Shown here piece by piece: positions 35,451 through 48,000 of a stretch of DNA of 64,000 nt; position 1 is the first letter of the stretch, and each line of letters begins with the position of its first letter. This DNA is from Actinostola sp. cb2023 (lineage: Eukaryota; Cnidaria; Anthozoa; Actiniaria; Actinostolidae): assembly GCA_033675265.1 (NCBI GenBank), contig JAUJYZ010001561.1, positions 1-64,000 of the forward strand, written 5' to 3'. The notes under the pieces are model-generated. The model saw nothing but the letters and a program-made list of their open reading frames with translations. It searched no databases and had not been told where the DNA came from. The translations under genes and the position numbers were made by a program.

Positions 35451-36455
35451 TCATGCAGTTTCCTGACGAGTTGTCTTTTCGTAATTGGACGACGTTACCG
35501 TGCCTACACGATTTGTCTTTTTGTTATTCCCCTTTATGGACATGAGGGCGCTGTGTATAGTTATTCTAGCAGCATTCTGTATCTCCTTGATTCTCCAAAA
35601 CAGAATCAAAGGATTAATTGTGGACTTTAAATATGTGATTGTTGTAACTATGCTCTCTGCTGATCCAATGCCAATGAACGACTCCCCAAGGATAGAACCC
35701 ACTACCATAGTACAAAGATATGGCAGGTAACACAGTATAAATACCACATAAGCAAACAGCATTGTTACGGCCGATTTGCCATACCGTTCAACATTCCCAC
35801 TCTGGTGTCCAAGAGAGACCTCGTTCAGGTTTCGAACCTCCATCTTTCTCTTCCGCAAGGTAATCAATATTCTAATATAAGAGGCTGTTGTTATGACAAC
35901 ACATATTGCCATACCAGTTCCTGCTGCTGGGAAAGTTAACGTTCTTGGCAGATAGAGTTGCGCCGTGCTGAGGACTACACTGAATACCCATATTAGGATA
36001 ACGGTGACAGACATGCGTCGTTGTGTTACCCGATTGGAGTACTGTATTCCCCAGTGCACAATGAAGTAGCGATCCACTGCAATAGCAGAAAGCGTAAACA
36101 ACGACACTGTTGCCAAGGTATAACCAACCACATACGTGTATATCCCAGTCATGCAGTACAGATCTAAGTTACTCTGCAGCTCGGCTATTTTCTTCACTAG
36201 GTAAACAGGTTGCAGAACAGCGCCCATCAGTAGATTCGATATGGCCAGACTGTAGAGCAAAAGGGATGATGGTTTCCTTAGAGTTGATGAGGTACCAAGC
36301 GAGCGTATCAATAAGCCATTCAATAGTACCGATGGCAGGATGAACAATGTGGCCAAGATTGCTGCTGCAATGTAAATAATGCGGCCATCTTGGATTTGCT
36401 GTTGGTCGAAGGTCATAAATAAGCACGTTGGAAGACGCGATTGATTGGTGTACAT
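35451..36455 (-). CDS. Class A (rhodopsin-like) G protein-coupled receptor, orphan
   Basis: A single-exon frame of 334 codons from ATG at 36,455. Seven hydrophobic segments are visible: TM1 about residues 26-50 with N46, TM2 about 63-88, TM3 about 102-127, then the DRY motif at 128-130. TM6 has CYLP in place of CWxP and TM7 has NPLIL in place of NPxxY. The TM3 Cys (C101) is present, but the loop between TM4 and TM5 (YLPRTLTFPAAG) has no Cys, so the common disulfide appears absent. The C-tail is short and basic. Lineage-expanded, intronless GPCRs of this style (loosely like amine, melanocortin or adenosine receptors) are common in cnidarians; the ligand cannot be read from sequence. It presumably sits in the plasma membrane and couples to G proteins through DRY. 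Confidence 0.9.
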   Translation of the reverse strand: MYTNQSRLPTCLFMTFDQQQIQDGRIIYIAAAILATLFILPSVLLNGLLIRSLGTSSTLRKPSSLLLYSLAISNLLMGAVLQPVYLVKKIAELQSNLDLYCMTGIYTYVVGYTLATVSLFTLSAIAVDRYFIVHWGIQYSNRVTQRRMSVTVILIWVFSVVLSTAQLYLPRTLTFPAAGTGMAICVVITTASYIRILITLRKRKMEVRNLNEVSLGHQSGNVERYGKSAVTMLFAYVVFILCYLPYLCTMVVGSILGESFIGIGSAESIVTTITYLKSTINPLILFWRIKEIQNAARITIHSALMSIKGNNKKTNRVGTVTSSNYEKTTRQETA

Positions 36456-36593
36456 GTCGGCGGTAGGCCTCTAAGATCAAATCATCACTCTGCCAAGGAA
36501 CCTGTGGATCAGTATGTATGTATTATCTTCAATTTATCAGTAGTATTTTATATATATATATTTTATAATCCACTAGTTTCTAGTTCTTTTACT

Positions 36594-36815
<222 letters not shown>

Positions 36816-38678
36816 AATAAGAATTTTATAAGAATTACAAACAGTATTGACAATTAACTGAAAATAATCGGAGAGAGGATTTGTCTGATTTCACTTGATC
36901 AGTCGCGTATTGATAGCTACTGATAGGAACTAGCGGTTAATTAAACTAGTAGAGATTGCCATGCATTGCGTCGTTGCATGTAATGACAATCAATGAACTG
37001 ACTAACTAGCCAAAACGTCAGTAAATTAAGTGCCTATTTACACGGTGTCAAAGTTCACGTCACGGCGGCCATCTTGGTTGAACTTCAACAAAAGATTGCT
37101 CATTAGTGTCTATTGTTTGTTCAACCAACATGGCCGCCGTGTCTTTATCTCTTGATTCTCAAGGGATTGATTGCAAACCAAGAATACACACTTATCAATA
37201 GTTATTGTAGTGAAGCATTTTGATTGACGAACCAAACCGGTCAGTCAACTTATACTGGTTAATGAATTCTATCAATTGTTGCACACTTTAATCACACACA
37301 CTCCTCATACGCTCTTTGTCACCCGGAGTATCTTAAATATACAACTTATACACGCTCTGAAGTACAAGCTCTGTCACTACCTCTTATACAGCCGCCTGAG
37401 TATGACCGTGGTCGCGTAAGGAACCCTTCTGAATAATCACAGGAAATCAATTGCAAAGTCGCCAAAAGACATAGCCGAGCAAAAAAAGTTGAACTTAGTT
37501 TTGAGATCGCTTCAATGAATAGCAGGACATCAATAATAATCGTGGATTATCTGTAAAGCCGGATGTTTTTAAGACATATTACCTAATTTATTATCGTCAC
37601 AAAAGTTGACACCCACAGTAATTAAGCATGCAGACGATTTGACAGTTTTTTTTTCAGTTTTCAAATTCTCGAAATACATAGTAACAAATGACCAGTCAGA
37701 TGTTCTGTTGGCATTGAAATTGACCCATCTTAAAACTAGTCGTTTCTACAATAGAAAGTGAAGTGCTGCGAGTTGAATTATTTGCAGGTTAACTACATTT
37801 ATGCACATTCATTCTACATTTCAGGCAAATAATAATGACACGAGATACTGAACATATATACATCTAAATTTAATCGATATATTTAGTAACTTGCAAGTGT
37901 AAACATAAATTGATTAATTGAGTTTTGATTTGATTTGTTCGCTTCAACGAGCGATTGAGTAGTTGCAACGAGCTCGATCTGGTAGTTAGGTGAGCAATAT
38001 CGTCTCTGTATCTGCGATGGTTTGTCTTTAATTTCAATGGTAGTCGAATACATGCTGTGAGTATCTGCTCGACTGAAAAACTCATAAAAGAACGGGTCTC
38101 GGTAAAACGAGGAAACGGAAAGGCGCGGAAAGAAGAAAGCGGAAAGTCGGTAAAACGCGGAAAGCGTAGTTAATGTAATTAACTATCTTCATTGAATCGG
38201 CTCAGCTTTTCTCACTTTTGCATGTTCGTGTAACAAACATTCTTCAGTAATTTTCTGACAGAAAATAGCATTCTGTCAAAACACTATTTATACGGCACAG
38301 ATAAAAGTTGTCGAGTCGCTACTGTCGCTTTGTCATTCTGATTTCTTTCGTGAGATTTGATTGGATGATGCACGATTTCTGGCTTTTCAGGAGAATTGCA
38401 AATTTGATCAAACAAAATTCGCGTAAATAAAGGATTTTTTAAATAAAGAAATCCTTGTAACTACGGCTCGTGATTTCCAACATTTTCCGGCTTTGTTCTC
38501 CCAACATATCCCGCGTGTTTTTAACAGAGAACAAAGACACGGCAAGCGTGCATTAATGCTTAAAGAAAATCAAAATGATCGAGCAGGTAACAAAAAAAGG
38601 ACAAACGCAACAAATATGTAATCGTAATAATGCAGGTATATATTAAGTTTTATGTTTTATTACATCCCACCCCCCTCC
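36816..38678. other. Intergenic stretch without a recognised gene
   Basis: A short palindrome (about 37,053-37,143) has CACGGCGGCCATCTTGGTTG facing its complement. 38,090-38,170 carries AACGMGGAAA-type purine repeats. Frames are short and show no family features. Confidence 0.6.
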
Positions 38679-40287
38679 TAGTCTCCCTCGCAGCCGTGTT
38701 TAGTGTCGTCACGCAACGCTCTCTCCCCTCAAACACGGCTGCTTACCCAAGCTCAACATTCCGTTCCACAGAATTAGCCAATCAGAGCTCTTTGTCCGAA
38801 AACAGGCCAAGGTTCGCGCCATACCGAACATACCAAAGACCAGTGACAAACAAGATGGCGTCCATTGACGAAGCGTTTTGCCTTGCAGCTAAATAATTTA
38901 ATATCAAAGAGTTTAACTGGGCAATACACTAAACCACATCGCCAGAAATTTCGAATCGACATGCGCAGTTGAACGCGACACTTAGAAAAAATTGACCTCG
39001 ATTACATTACAATAAATGTATGGAGTCAAAATACTTATATCTCAATATTCTCCTTTAAAATAAAATTGAACATTTACTTTGCCTCCATTTTAACGAACGT
39101 AGTTTCTAGCTTTAGTTTAACGGTAATTACAACATCTTACCTCCAATACTCGGCTCGGTTTTTACGTTTCTTCAATCGTTGAATTATAAGTACCCCATTA
39201 TAGAGAAACATATGGCGGATGCCTCAACTACAAAGAGTAGTGTTTGGTGTTTGCCTGTCCTTGCACTGATACACTTACTTTGCCTCTGGTTCGAAAGACG
39301 ATCGAAGAACTAACTTAGAATTTCAGCTGGTTTCCAATAGATCCTACAACAATTTCGGCTCGGTTTTGGACATGTAGTTTGTGCAATATCAAGGCTTGGT
39401 GCCATGCTTATATTAGAATCCATTATGGCCGATAAGCTCTAAAAATTGCCTTTTTGTGTGCCATTTCTTGCTTCCACGTCGATCGACGCCATGTTTACAT
39501 ATATTTCAGTCAGGCGTTCCTTTATTGCACGAAAATAGACTAGAAACTAGCTATTCTGCTATCCAAAATCCTCCGCGCGCTCCTATGTTTTGAAATTTTC
39601 GCGCGAAAAAGCTAATACTACATGTTTTACTATGTCTTCTTTACAAAAAGCGTGTACTTTTCCTTACCGAAAGTCTAAATTCAAGTATTAGTTTAAGGGA
39701 ACAACACAAGAACGAGAATGAAGCTAGTAGTTTTTGGGCTTTAAATTATTTTTTCTTAGTCTGCCACTGCTTTGGCTGAATGGAGGAGATCAGTCAAATC
39801 GTCATCGATCAGAAATATATTATATTTATTTTTTGAATCCTGCTATTACAGGCAAATCATTTCCGTTATATAAACCGTGGTAGCATAACGCATTGCCTTT
39901 ACGACCAATCAGATACGCTTTAACACAATACTTTTGATTGGCAGCCAATTCGTTATGGTTGACTGCAAGTTATTTATAATATTAAGCTCCACCCACTTAG
40001 ATTCGAAATTTCTGGCGATGATACACTAAACACGGCTGCCAGGAAGACTAGTAAATCGTGTATGTGAATTCATTTCCTAACTTTGCAACGTTCGTACGTA
40101 AATAAACAACGAAACATGAGCCTGGATGTGTCGAGTCGTTGACAACTAGTGAACATGGATAACGAATAACTTTATATGATTGGCTAAACACTTACAATTG
40201 GAACGGAATGTAGCGCTTGGGAAAGCAGCCGTGTGTAGTGGAGAGAACGTTGCGTGACGACACTAAACACGGCTGCGAGGGAAACTA
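38679..40287. mobile_element. Inverted-repeat element (TAGTYTCCCTCGCAGCCG), interrupted
   Basis: Arms of about 90 bp begin TAGTCTCCCTCGCAGCCGTG at 38,679 and end with the complement of TAGTTTCCCTCGCAGCCGTG at 40,287. The interior includes a second element (38,937-40,020). No transposase. Confidence 0.85.
38937..40020. mobile_element. Nested element with CATCGCCAGAAATTTCGAATC termini
   Basis: Starts CATCGCCAGAAATTTCGAAT and ends with its complement. Flanks carry an imperfect 13-bp direct repeat (ATACACTAAACCA left, ATACACTAAACAC right), which supports insertion into the outer element. No coding capacity recognised. Confidence 0.75.
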
Positions 40288-40869
40288 CCCCCCTCCCCGC
40301 CTATCCATACCCAGATGGATAACACATCGAACTAGCATCCTGAAGCCGTGGGCTGAGTCATGCCGGGTCCCACCCAGGCACACATTTTCTCTTTCTAATT
40401 ATTTCTTTAATTTATTATCTATATACAGCGACGATCTTTTACAATATCACTAATCGTTTTAGCTGTACCACTTCTAATGTTATCTATTGCATTCATTGTT
40501 CGCGCTGTAATCAGTTATACCTTGGTGGAACAGGTAGACGTTGGGTGATCGGGACCATATTCATGATATTCGTTCAGTTGACAACACTAAATCTGTTTCC
40601 CGCCATTTTAGCTCTTCAGGTCATGACATTTCTAATATTAATGCTTTGCGCTTATGTCTTCTCACCGGCAACAAATGAATGCCGTTAATAAATAAATTAA
40701 AACTAAAGAAATGCGACTTATTCATTCCTAAGACTCTCAGTATCACTTTGGGATGAACGAACGTTTTGCATTTTATTAGATTCTTTTGTTTTTAAAACAA
40801 AAGAGCAAAATTAAAAAAAGCATTATTCACAAGTGTTTTTGTCTTCTAATTCTTTGCTTCGTTTTGTCA
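40288..40869. other. Stretch without a recognised gene
   Basis: Only short frames; AT-rich; no repeats larger than a few bases seen. Confidence 0.5.
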
Positions 40870-41013
40870 CTTTCTTATTGGTTAATTACTACCACCTATC
40901 CCGATAGAAACCCTCGACTTTCTTATTGGTTAATTACTACCACCTATCCCGATAGAAACCCTCGACTTTCTTATTGGTTAATTACTACCACCTATCCCGA
41001 TAGAAACCCTCGA
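40870..41013. repeat. 48-bp tandem repeat, three copies
   Basis: Three essentially identical units beginning CTTTCTTATTGGTTAATTAC at 40,870, 40,918 and 40,966. Confidence 0.95.
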
Positions 41014-41159
41014 TTTTTGAGCATTTTCTACTTAATTTCCTCCGACGAAGGATCAACGTCCGGGGTTTTTCTCTTCATTCAAATAATTATTGGAGAAATT
41101 CAAAGTTAAAGTTGACCAAATTTTATGCTAATTAAGACCACGTATCCAAATACAATTCC

Positions 41160-41163
41160 ATAC

Positions 41164-41197
<34 letters not shown>

Positions 41198-41235
41198 GTA
41201 ATAATAATAATATATTTATATAGCGCTTATTCACA
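41160..41235 (-). repeat. AAT microsatellite joined to a SINE-like tail (reverse)
   Basis: AAT trinucleotides followed by TTTATATAGCGCTTATTCAC, the reverse complement of the tail type seen at 30,880 and 36,594. Confidence 0.6.
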
Positions 41236-41576
41236 ATGCTTTATTCGCTTAACAGCTACAAAAACTCGTTAAAACGTGAACGTGAACAAAATACGGTAGT
41301 GATTTTCCTTTTTGTTTTGTCCTCATGACTTATTAATTAGTTTGAGAATGCCCGTTATCAACGTTTTATCGCTAAGTAGTATATAGGGGGCTCACGTGCA
41401 CAGGCGTTTTAAGAAGGCGCTTCCTGCTTTTTTATTAAAGATTGGGTTCCAAAACAATGCACTATTTTATACTGAAACAACTCGACTTTTCAATTACCAA
41501 TCGTCTTCACCAAACAAGTCGATTGGTTGTTAATCCAGGGAGGTTTCTTGAATATCCAGCTGTCCGTAAATGAATG

Positions 41577-42165
41577 TGATGTTGTTTTACACGGTGTAGC
41601 ACTGAGGTGACGAAAGTGGTAAACACAGTAAATGGTTTAATTATGAAATGGCTGGTGAATAACGAACGACTAGAGAAGCTAGAGATATATAATAGAGGCG
41701 TGAGAGATATAAAGGATGTTAAACTAAGATGACAGAGGTGTTGTTTTACACGGTGGAGCATTGAGGTGATGCAAGTTGATAAACTTGGTTTAATTATGAA
41801 ATGACTGGTGAATAACGAACGACTAGAGAAGCTAGAGAGAGATATAATAGAGTCGTGAGAGATAAAGGATATTAAACTAAGATGATAGAGGTGTTGCTTT
41901 ACACAGAGTACCACTGATGTGACGCAAGTCATAGTAAATGGTTAATCATGAAATGGCAGGTGAATAACGAACAAACAGAGCTAGAATCAAGAGAGAGACA
42001 GACAGAGAGAGAAAGGCGTGAAAGACATACGATATTAAGATGATAGCGGTTCATTCAGTAAAACTAAACTTGACTGATGAATAACGGCCAACAACTAGAG
42101 AAGGAAGAGAGAGACACAGAGAGAGGCGTGAAAGATAAAGGATATTAAACTGTGAGCGACTTGTC
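41577..42165. repeat. About 145-165-bp tandem repeat, roughly four diverged copies
   Basis: Repeated landmarks are TGTTTTACACGGTGKAGCA, GGTGAATAACGAACGACTAG and GATAAAGGATATTAAACT. Copies diverge rightward. The - strand frame at 41,507-41,932 is a repeat artefact. Confidence 0.8.
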
Positions 42166-43355
42166 TCTAAATTTAAACATCATTCAGTAAACATCCTCAG
42201 ACGTTTAATTTTAGCCATTTATCAATTTCCCTCATCGATCGGTGTCGTCAGTGAAAAGATTATCTATAGATTAAGAACACGAGACCTGCTAGTAATTTGT
42301 AAAAAGAACGTAAATACTTTAAAATGTTCATGTACCTTAATTGGTCGGTTTGGCTTGAATGGTTTTAAAATTAAAGCTAAAATGCCTCAAAGTATCGCGG
42401 AAGCAAAGGTTATATTACGAGTAGCGGTTCGATTAATGAATTTAAATTTCTGATTTTGTTATCTTGTTTTTATATTTCAATTTTCCAAATGATAAAAAAC
42501 TAACTGACTGTTTTACCTCGCAAGATTAGAACCCTTGCTGAACATCACTTATACCAATCTGCATAAACTCAGTGTTAAACTAATTGGAAACTCGAGAAAC
42601 ACATACCTTTTTAATCTCAGACTTCGACTCGATCGAGGGTTCAGTAGCCAGGTAAACTAGCTTTCTCCCAACAGAAAAGGAAAGACTAGCGATTAACGTC
42701 TACTGACAGAAGCATTAATAAAAGGAAGTTCGCGGCAACATTTAGTGGTCCGCGTAGAGTAGTTTGTTAGGAAGAAGTGCTGTTTCTTCAATCAATCTTC
42801 CTTGGTGTGTTCAACAACCGGTCATACATGATCATGACGTCACTATAGCTATATACTAAAAACAAACTCAGCGGGAAAACAAACCACTATAATGAAACTA
42901 ACTTTCCTTCTTGAATATTGATTACAACGATTAACCACAAACTATACAGGACTATAAGTATAAGTAATATGTGATTCTATTAGCTGCGTTATTATTATTA
43001 TTATATATATATATGATATATATTTTTTAATTATTATTATATGTGTACATTAGACTATGTAGCACATTTCACCTGTTTTTTGTTTTTGTTTTTTGTTTTT
43101 TATAACAGGAAAACAACCTCTTGGTAGAATCATTGCAATAGCAAGTTGAAGAGGCCTTCTCAATAGCGTTTCATTTCCCCCATACGACTCGAGTTTCCTA
43201 TGGCGAGGTTGATTTAAAACTCTAACTAGAAGTTCAACGAGCAAATACTTCAGTCTGGGCGTCCTTATTTGTAGGACGCTATTATTAAAAAAACATTGCG
43301 GTGAACGATTTTGAAGAGATATAAAACAAAAGGAATTTTTGAAATGTTCCTTGGA
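42166..43355. other. Stretch without a recognised gene
   Basis: AT-rich, a short AT microsatellite at 42,990-43,020, no coding signature on either strand. Confidence 0.5.
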
Positions 43356-43727
43356 AATGAGGGTTTATCATGTAATTTAAAAACTCATAGGACAAAAAAT
43401 GATTATCATAGCTGGAAAGAGCACGTTGAAATTAGTAAAAATGTGAAGTTTGGAAAAGATCGCTTCACAAATTGCGAAGATATGAATTTTCCAAGATCGA
43501 AATTTTATATGAAAACCTTTTGAAAATTACGCTTGGAGACAACTCTTGCCCACCAACAAAGGTTATCATACAAAATTTCGATTTTTGGACATTTCATATC
43601 TTCGTAATTTGTGAAGCGATCTTTTCCAAACTTCACATTTTTACTCATTTCAACGAGCTCTTTCCAGCTATGATAATCATAGCTTTTTTGTCGTATGAGT
43701 TTTGAAATTACATGATAAACCCTCATT
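43356..43727. repeat. Foldback family 3, copy B
   Basis: Arms match each other and 7,937-8,291. Ends about 14 bp beyond the stop codon of the TLDc gene (on its 3' side). Confidence 0.85.
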
Positions 43728-43740
43728 ATTTTTAGGCTTC

Positions 43741-44069
43741 TTAGTCATCAGTTTGCCGAAAAACTTCCACTTCGTCAGGCTGGAAATTATACGTCCCTGC
43801 TAGAAGGTTCTTTGCCTTGGCAGATCCTTGCTTGTAGCTCCTTAACTGGATGTATGAGTGGCCCAAGTTAGTGTACGAGTTTGTGTTGCTGCCGGCGTTA
43901 TTAGCAATGTGCACATCATGACCGCCGCCAAATGTTGGTAGATAACCGCCATTACCATATACGGCGTTGTCAATATAATGGACTTTAGTTTTAAAAGGTT
44001 TTAAGTTGTCGTGATTCTTGAAAGAAAACAAGAAAGAATTGATGGATTTAATGTAGGATCCACTGGAAT
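43741..44069 (-). CDS. TLDc domain, C-terminal exon
   Basis: Acceptor TTTTCAG (44,076-44,070). Reads SSGSYIKSINSFLFSFKN, then LPTFGGGHDVHIANNAGS and ends YNFQPDEVEVFRQTDD with TAA. The GGGHD and EVEVF motifs are TLDc hallmarks. Confidence 0.9.
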
Positions 44070-44988
44070 CTGAAAATAAAATAAATATATTATTGATTGG
44101 TTGTTTAGCGGGCATGATTCTCCGGTAATGCCCGAGGGCGATTACGGATTTTTTATTACGACAAAAGTAACCTCACCTCGATTAAAAATGCTATAATACA
44201 ACTTAATAAATAGTAAAAATAATGATAATAGAGTCGTTTTCGTATGAGTGGGAAGTAGTTACGGTACGGTTCGTGCCGTGCAGTGACCGTATCGCGCCAT
44301 CATCGTGCGGTATCCAAGCATTCTGATTGGTTGAGCAATGATTTCGCGCGCTGTGATTGGTTGAATCAGGAGCCCATAAGTAGGAGCCTCCATCTGGGAT
44401 GTATTCACGAGACGACCTGTGACCGGATCAGGCTATTTTTAGAACACCAGTTTTGCCGCGAAATTTTAACACCAGGGATTTTTGATTTCGGCTTTGTTAC
44501 GGAAGTTTCTAGCTTTTGGCTTGGTAGGTTTACTATTTGATGTTTTTTTAGTTCCTTGAGAAACAGAACACGAACTTGAAGACTCTTGGTCACTTTCCGA
44601 TGAAGTACTAAACTCTGCAAAAGAGTCACTTTAACTATCACTGTCATTTTCGCTCTCTTCACTTTCAGTTTCTTCAATTTCGCCAATTTCTTCGTCCGCC
44701 ACTTTGTTCATATATCACAAATAAACACAAATCATCTACCTCATTGATGCTGATTGGCTCTGTGTAATTCCCATGGGGGATTCCTATTGATTGATGATTA
44801 GTTCGCGGGAATAGGTGTTCTAAAAATAGCCTGATCCGGTCACAGGTCGTCTCACAAACCCAGTACGGTAGATGGAGGCTCCTACTTATGGGCTCCTGGT
44901 TGAATACAATGTATTCGATTCCGTACCGTGACCGTAACTCCGTACCGTAGGTTTCCCACTCATACGAAAACGACTCTAATAAAAAAAA

Positions 44989-45067
<79 letters not shown>

Positions 45068-48000
45068 GCTACTGCTACTGCTACTGCTACTGCTACTGCT
45101 ACTGCTACTGCTACTGCTACTGCTACTGCTACTGCTACTGCTACTGCTACTGCTACTGCTACTGCTACTGCTACTGCTGCTACTGCTACTGCTACTGCTA
45201 CTGCTACTGCTACTGCTACTGCTACTGCTACTGCTACTGCTACTGCTACTGCTACTGCTACTGCTACTGCTACTGCTACTGCTACTGCTACTGCTACTGC
45301 TACTGCTACTGCTACTGCTACTGCTACTGCTACTGCTACTGCTACTGCTACTGCTACTGCTACTGCTACTGCTACTGCTACTGCTACTGCTACTGCTACT
45401 GCTACTGCTACTGCTACTGCTACTGCTACTGCTACTGCTACTGCTACTGCTACTGCTACTGCTACTGCTACTGCTACTGCTACCACGGTTGAAGTTATAG
45501 CGAATTGAAGTCACAAAGATTTGTATGGGAAATACTCCAGTTTCGCGTTGTCTAGAAATGACCGCTGTCCTTGACAAAAGACGCATTTGTACAGGCTTAG
45601 CCTCGATTCAGAAACCAGTCCGTGCAATTCAAAAATGTTTCTATTGTTTCATGTCAACATTTTTTCGTGTTCTTGTTGATATTTGTGAATAATTTACACT
45701 GACTCGAGGCTAACCCTGTACAAATGCGTCTGATGTCAATAAGTACAGCGGTTTTACAACGAGATATGTGAACACGAAAAGGGACTATTGAGTTTTGGAC
45801 TGACTAGCCTCGTTTCCATGCAATTGCTAGAATTCAACTTTACGAGGGTTTCATTTAAATTGATGGGCTTTTGATGTATTACTAAACTATGTACGGTCTT
45901 TCAAAAAATGATCTTATATTTATTAAATTCATATTTGTTCTCAGTTTATGCAAATTATTCCGCCATTATTGCATTCGGTCTATTGCTACCGTTTTGCCAC
46001 TAATATGACCGTTATAATCAGTATGATACTTACGCCAATCCTTGTCTGAATAACCACCGAATATGTAGTCTTTTACTTTGATGATTGTAATCGTTGGACC
46101 AATGCTATTGCATCGTGAATGGAAAGTACTGGCAGACCAGCCATCATTTTTGGTGTGATAACACGTGGCCCAATGTGTAGGTACGCCAGTCACGGGGGCG
46201 AGCCATTCCCTCAACAGATCGTAGTACTCCGTACGATTGACAAGAATGTTGGAATACATGGTGTGACCTGTATAATATAACAGCGGTTACAGGTTGTATA
46301 GAACTAGCTTTTATTTTACACACACGATAATAATAATAAAATAATAATCAATATATCTTTTAGTAGGGAGTCCATGTCACTAGGAGTGATTTTCAGCGAG
46401 GCCCTACATTTAAGACTAAAAACATAGATTAAAAACATGGATTTTGCAGCTGCAGATTTGTAGGGTTATATAAGGTTTGGCTAACTTTTAGTCCTCTAAT
46501 TTTATTTATTTATTTACAAAACTAATATAATTATAGTTTTTAGACGCCATTTTTTTTGGTATAAATTAATGTTTGGTCTTCCTGTGCCACGCCAGAGTAC
46601 AAGCAAATGACAAGTGCTTAGATTAGGCAAGTGTTGTTAATTAAAGGGTCTATATCAGCCGGTGAGCATGCGTATAAACAACCGGAAATTGTAAATAAAT
46701 TAAGACCCATTGTGTTTTCACAGTTAAAAGATACGATCGGCCTCCCTTCTCCAGGGATATAACCCCTTTAAGTAGTTATGTGGACAGATTAGGACATGCT
46801 GATATTTCAGATTTATGTTTTTCCCCTTGAATTTGCCCAGCTTTTAATGACGTCACCAATATGACCACAAGCCGCTGTTTAAGGGCGATTAAACACACAT
46901 CTCTGGTGTGAGAGGGGCGAGACTATTAGTCGGCTTTTTATTGTAGTTTAGTAGAAACCAACTAGCATACTATCGCAAATCCTGTACCCTGATTGGCTAA
47001 CGTGATAGATAGTGAATAGTGAAAAAGCCGGCGTTTTGAACAAAAACAAAGCGAAAATTCAATAAATATTGGTACAAATCGTAGGTAGAATGCTAGTTGG
47101 TTTCTAAAACAATTAGACTACTCGTTCTCGTTTTCTATGAGTTCAGTTGCCTATTGACTCATAGAAAACTCGAACTCGTAGTCTAATTGTTAAATAGGGG
47201 TTGAAGCCTTATTGTTAACCATATCCTTCCCGTTTATCCACTCCCTCCACTCCCTCCTGTTAATTATTGCACAGTCCCTTAGTATGCTTATAGTTTATTT
47301 TTGTACATGGTTGATAGATAATTAGTCATTCATACCTTTCATTAGTTAGTTAACATCTATATATTATTAATCAAAATAATATCTATATATTATAATATTA
47401 TCAAAATATATTCATTTTGAAGCGATATGAACAATCCAATACCCCAGAGAAAGATTACCTTTACATCGGGGATTTTCAAAAGTGGTATTTCCATGCACAT
47501 CCGTCCAGTTTCCTGTTTCAGAGTCGCAGAGAATCTGGCGCGTTCCTCGTAGCCAGTACCCAGACTTGCATCGAAAAATGAGCGCTTTGTCTGCCCAGAA
47601 CTGGTCGCCTACAATATATGCATTATCTGGTGGGACCTGCTTTGGACACAGACGGTGACCTGGTATATAGGTAATAAGATAGAACAAATATCAAACCATA
47701 AATCATTAATAAGGAGAGAGACGGTAGCCTTCGTTGCTGTTCCTTCTACCTCATTCTGCTCCAATGCCCACGAACAATAGCACCTGGTTGAGACTGGGGT
47801 GGACATTTCCTGTATTTTGTCTACCCCAATCTCGACTTGAAATTAAAACCATTGTTCGTGTTCATCGACGCGAATATCTATAAGTTTCACCCACAATGAA
47901 TAATTATTAGTATCAATGATTCTTCTTCATGTGCCACACCAGAGTACAAAAGAATGACACGTGCTTAGATTACACAATTGGATCAAGATGGATCGTCTAC

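Larger units (their letters stand above)
44070..46033 (-). other. Intron inside the TLDc domain, filled with mobile and simple repeats
   Basis: Contains an interrupted MITE (44,231-44,976), a trinucleotide/hexanucleotide array (44,987-45,483) and a short MITE (45,581-45,729). 45,735-45,960 resembles part of family 1 (CTAGCCTCGTTTCCATG and following). Confidence 0.85.

Noticed and set aside
41507..41932. 141-codon - strand frame with repeating HRVKQHLCHLSLTSF blocks
   Set aside because: It coincides with the 145-165-bp tandem repeat and shows no domain.
44674..45586. Poly-Ala/Val, poly-Leu and poly-Ser frames
   Set aside because: All are translations of the ACT/ACTGCT microsatellite in different frames.
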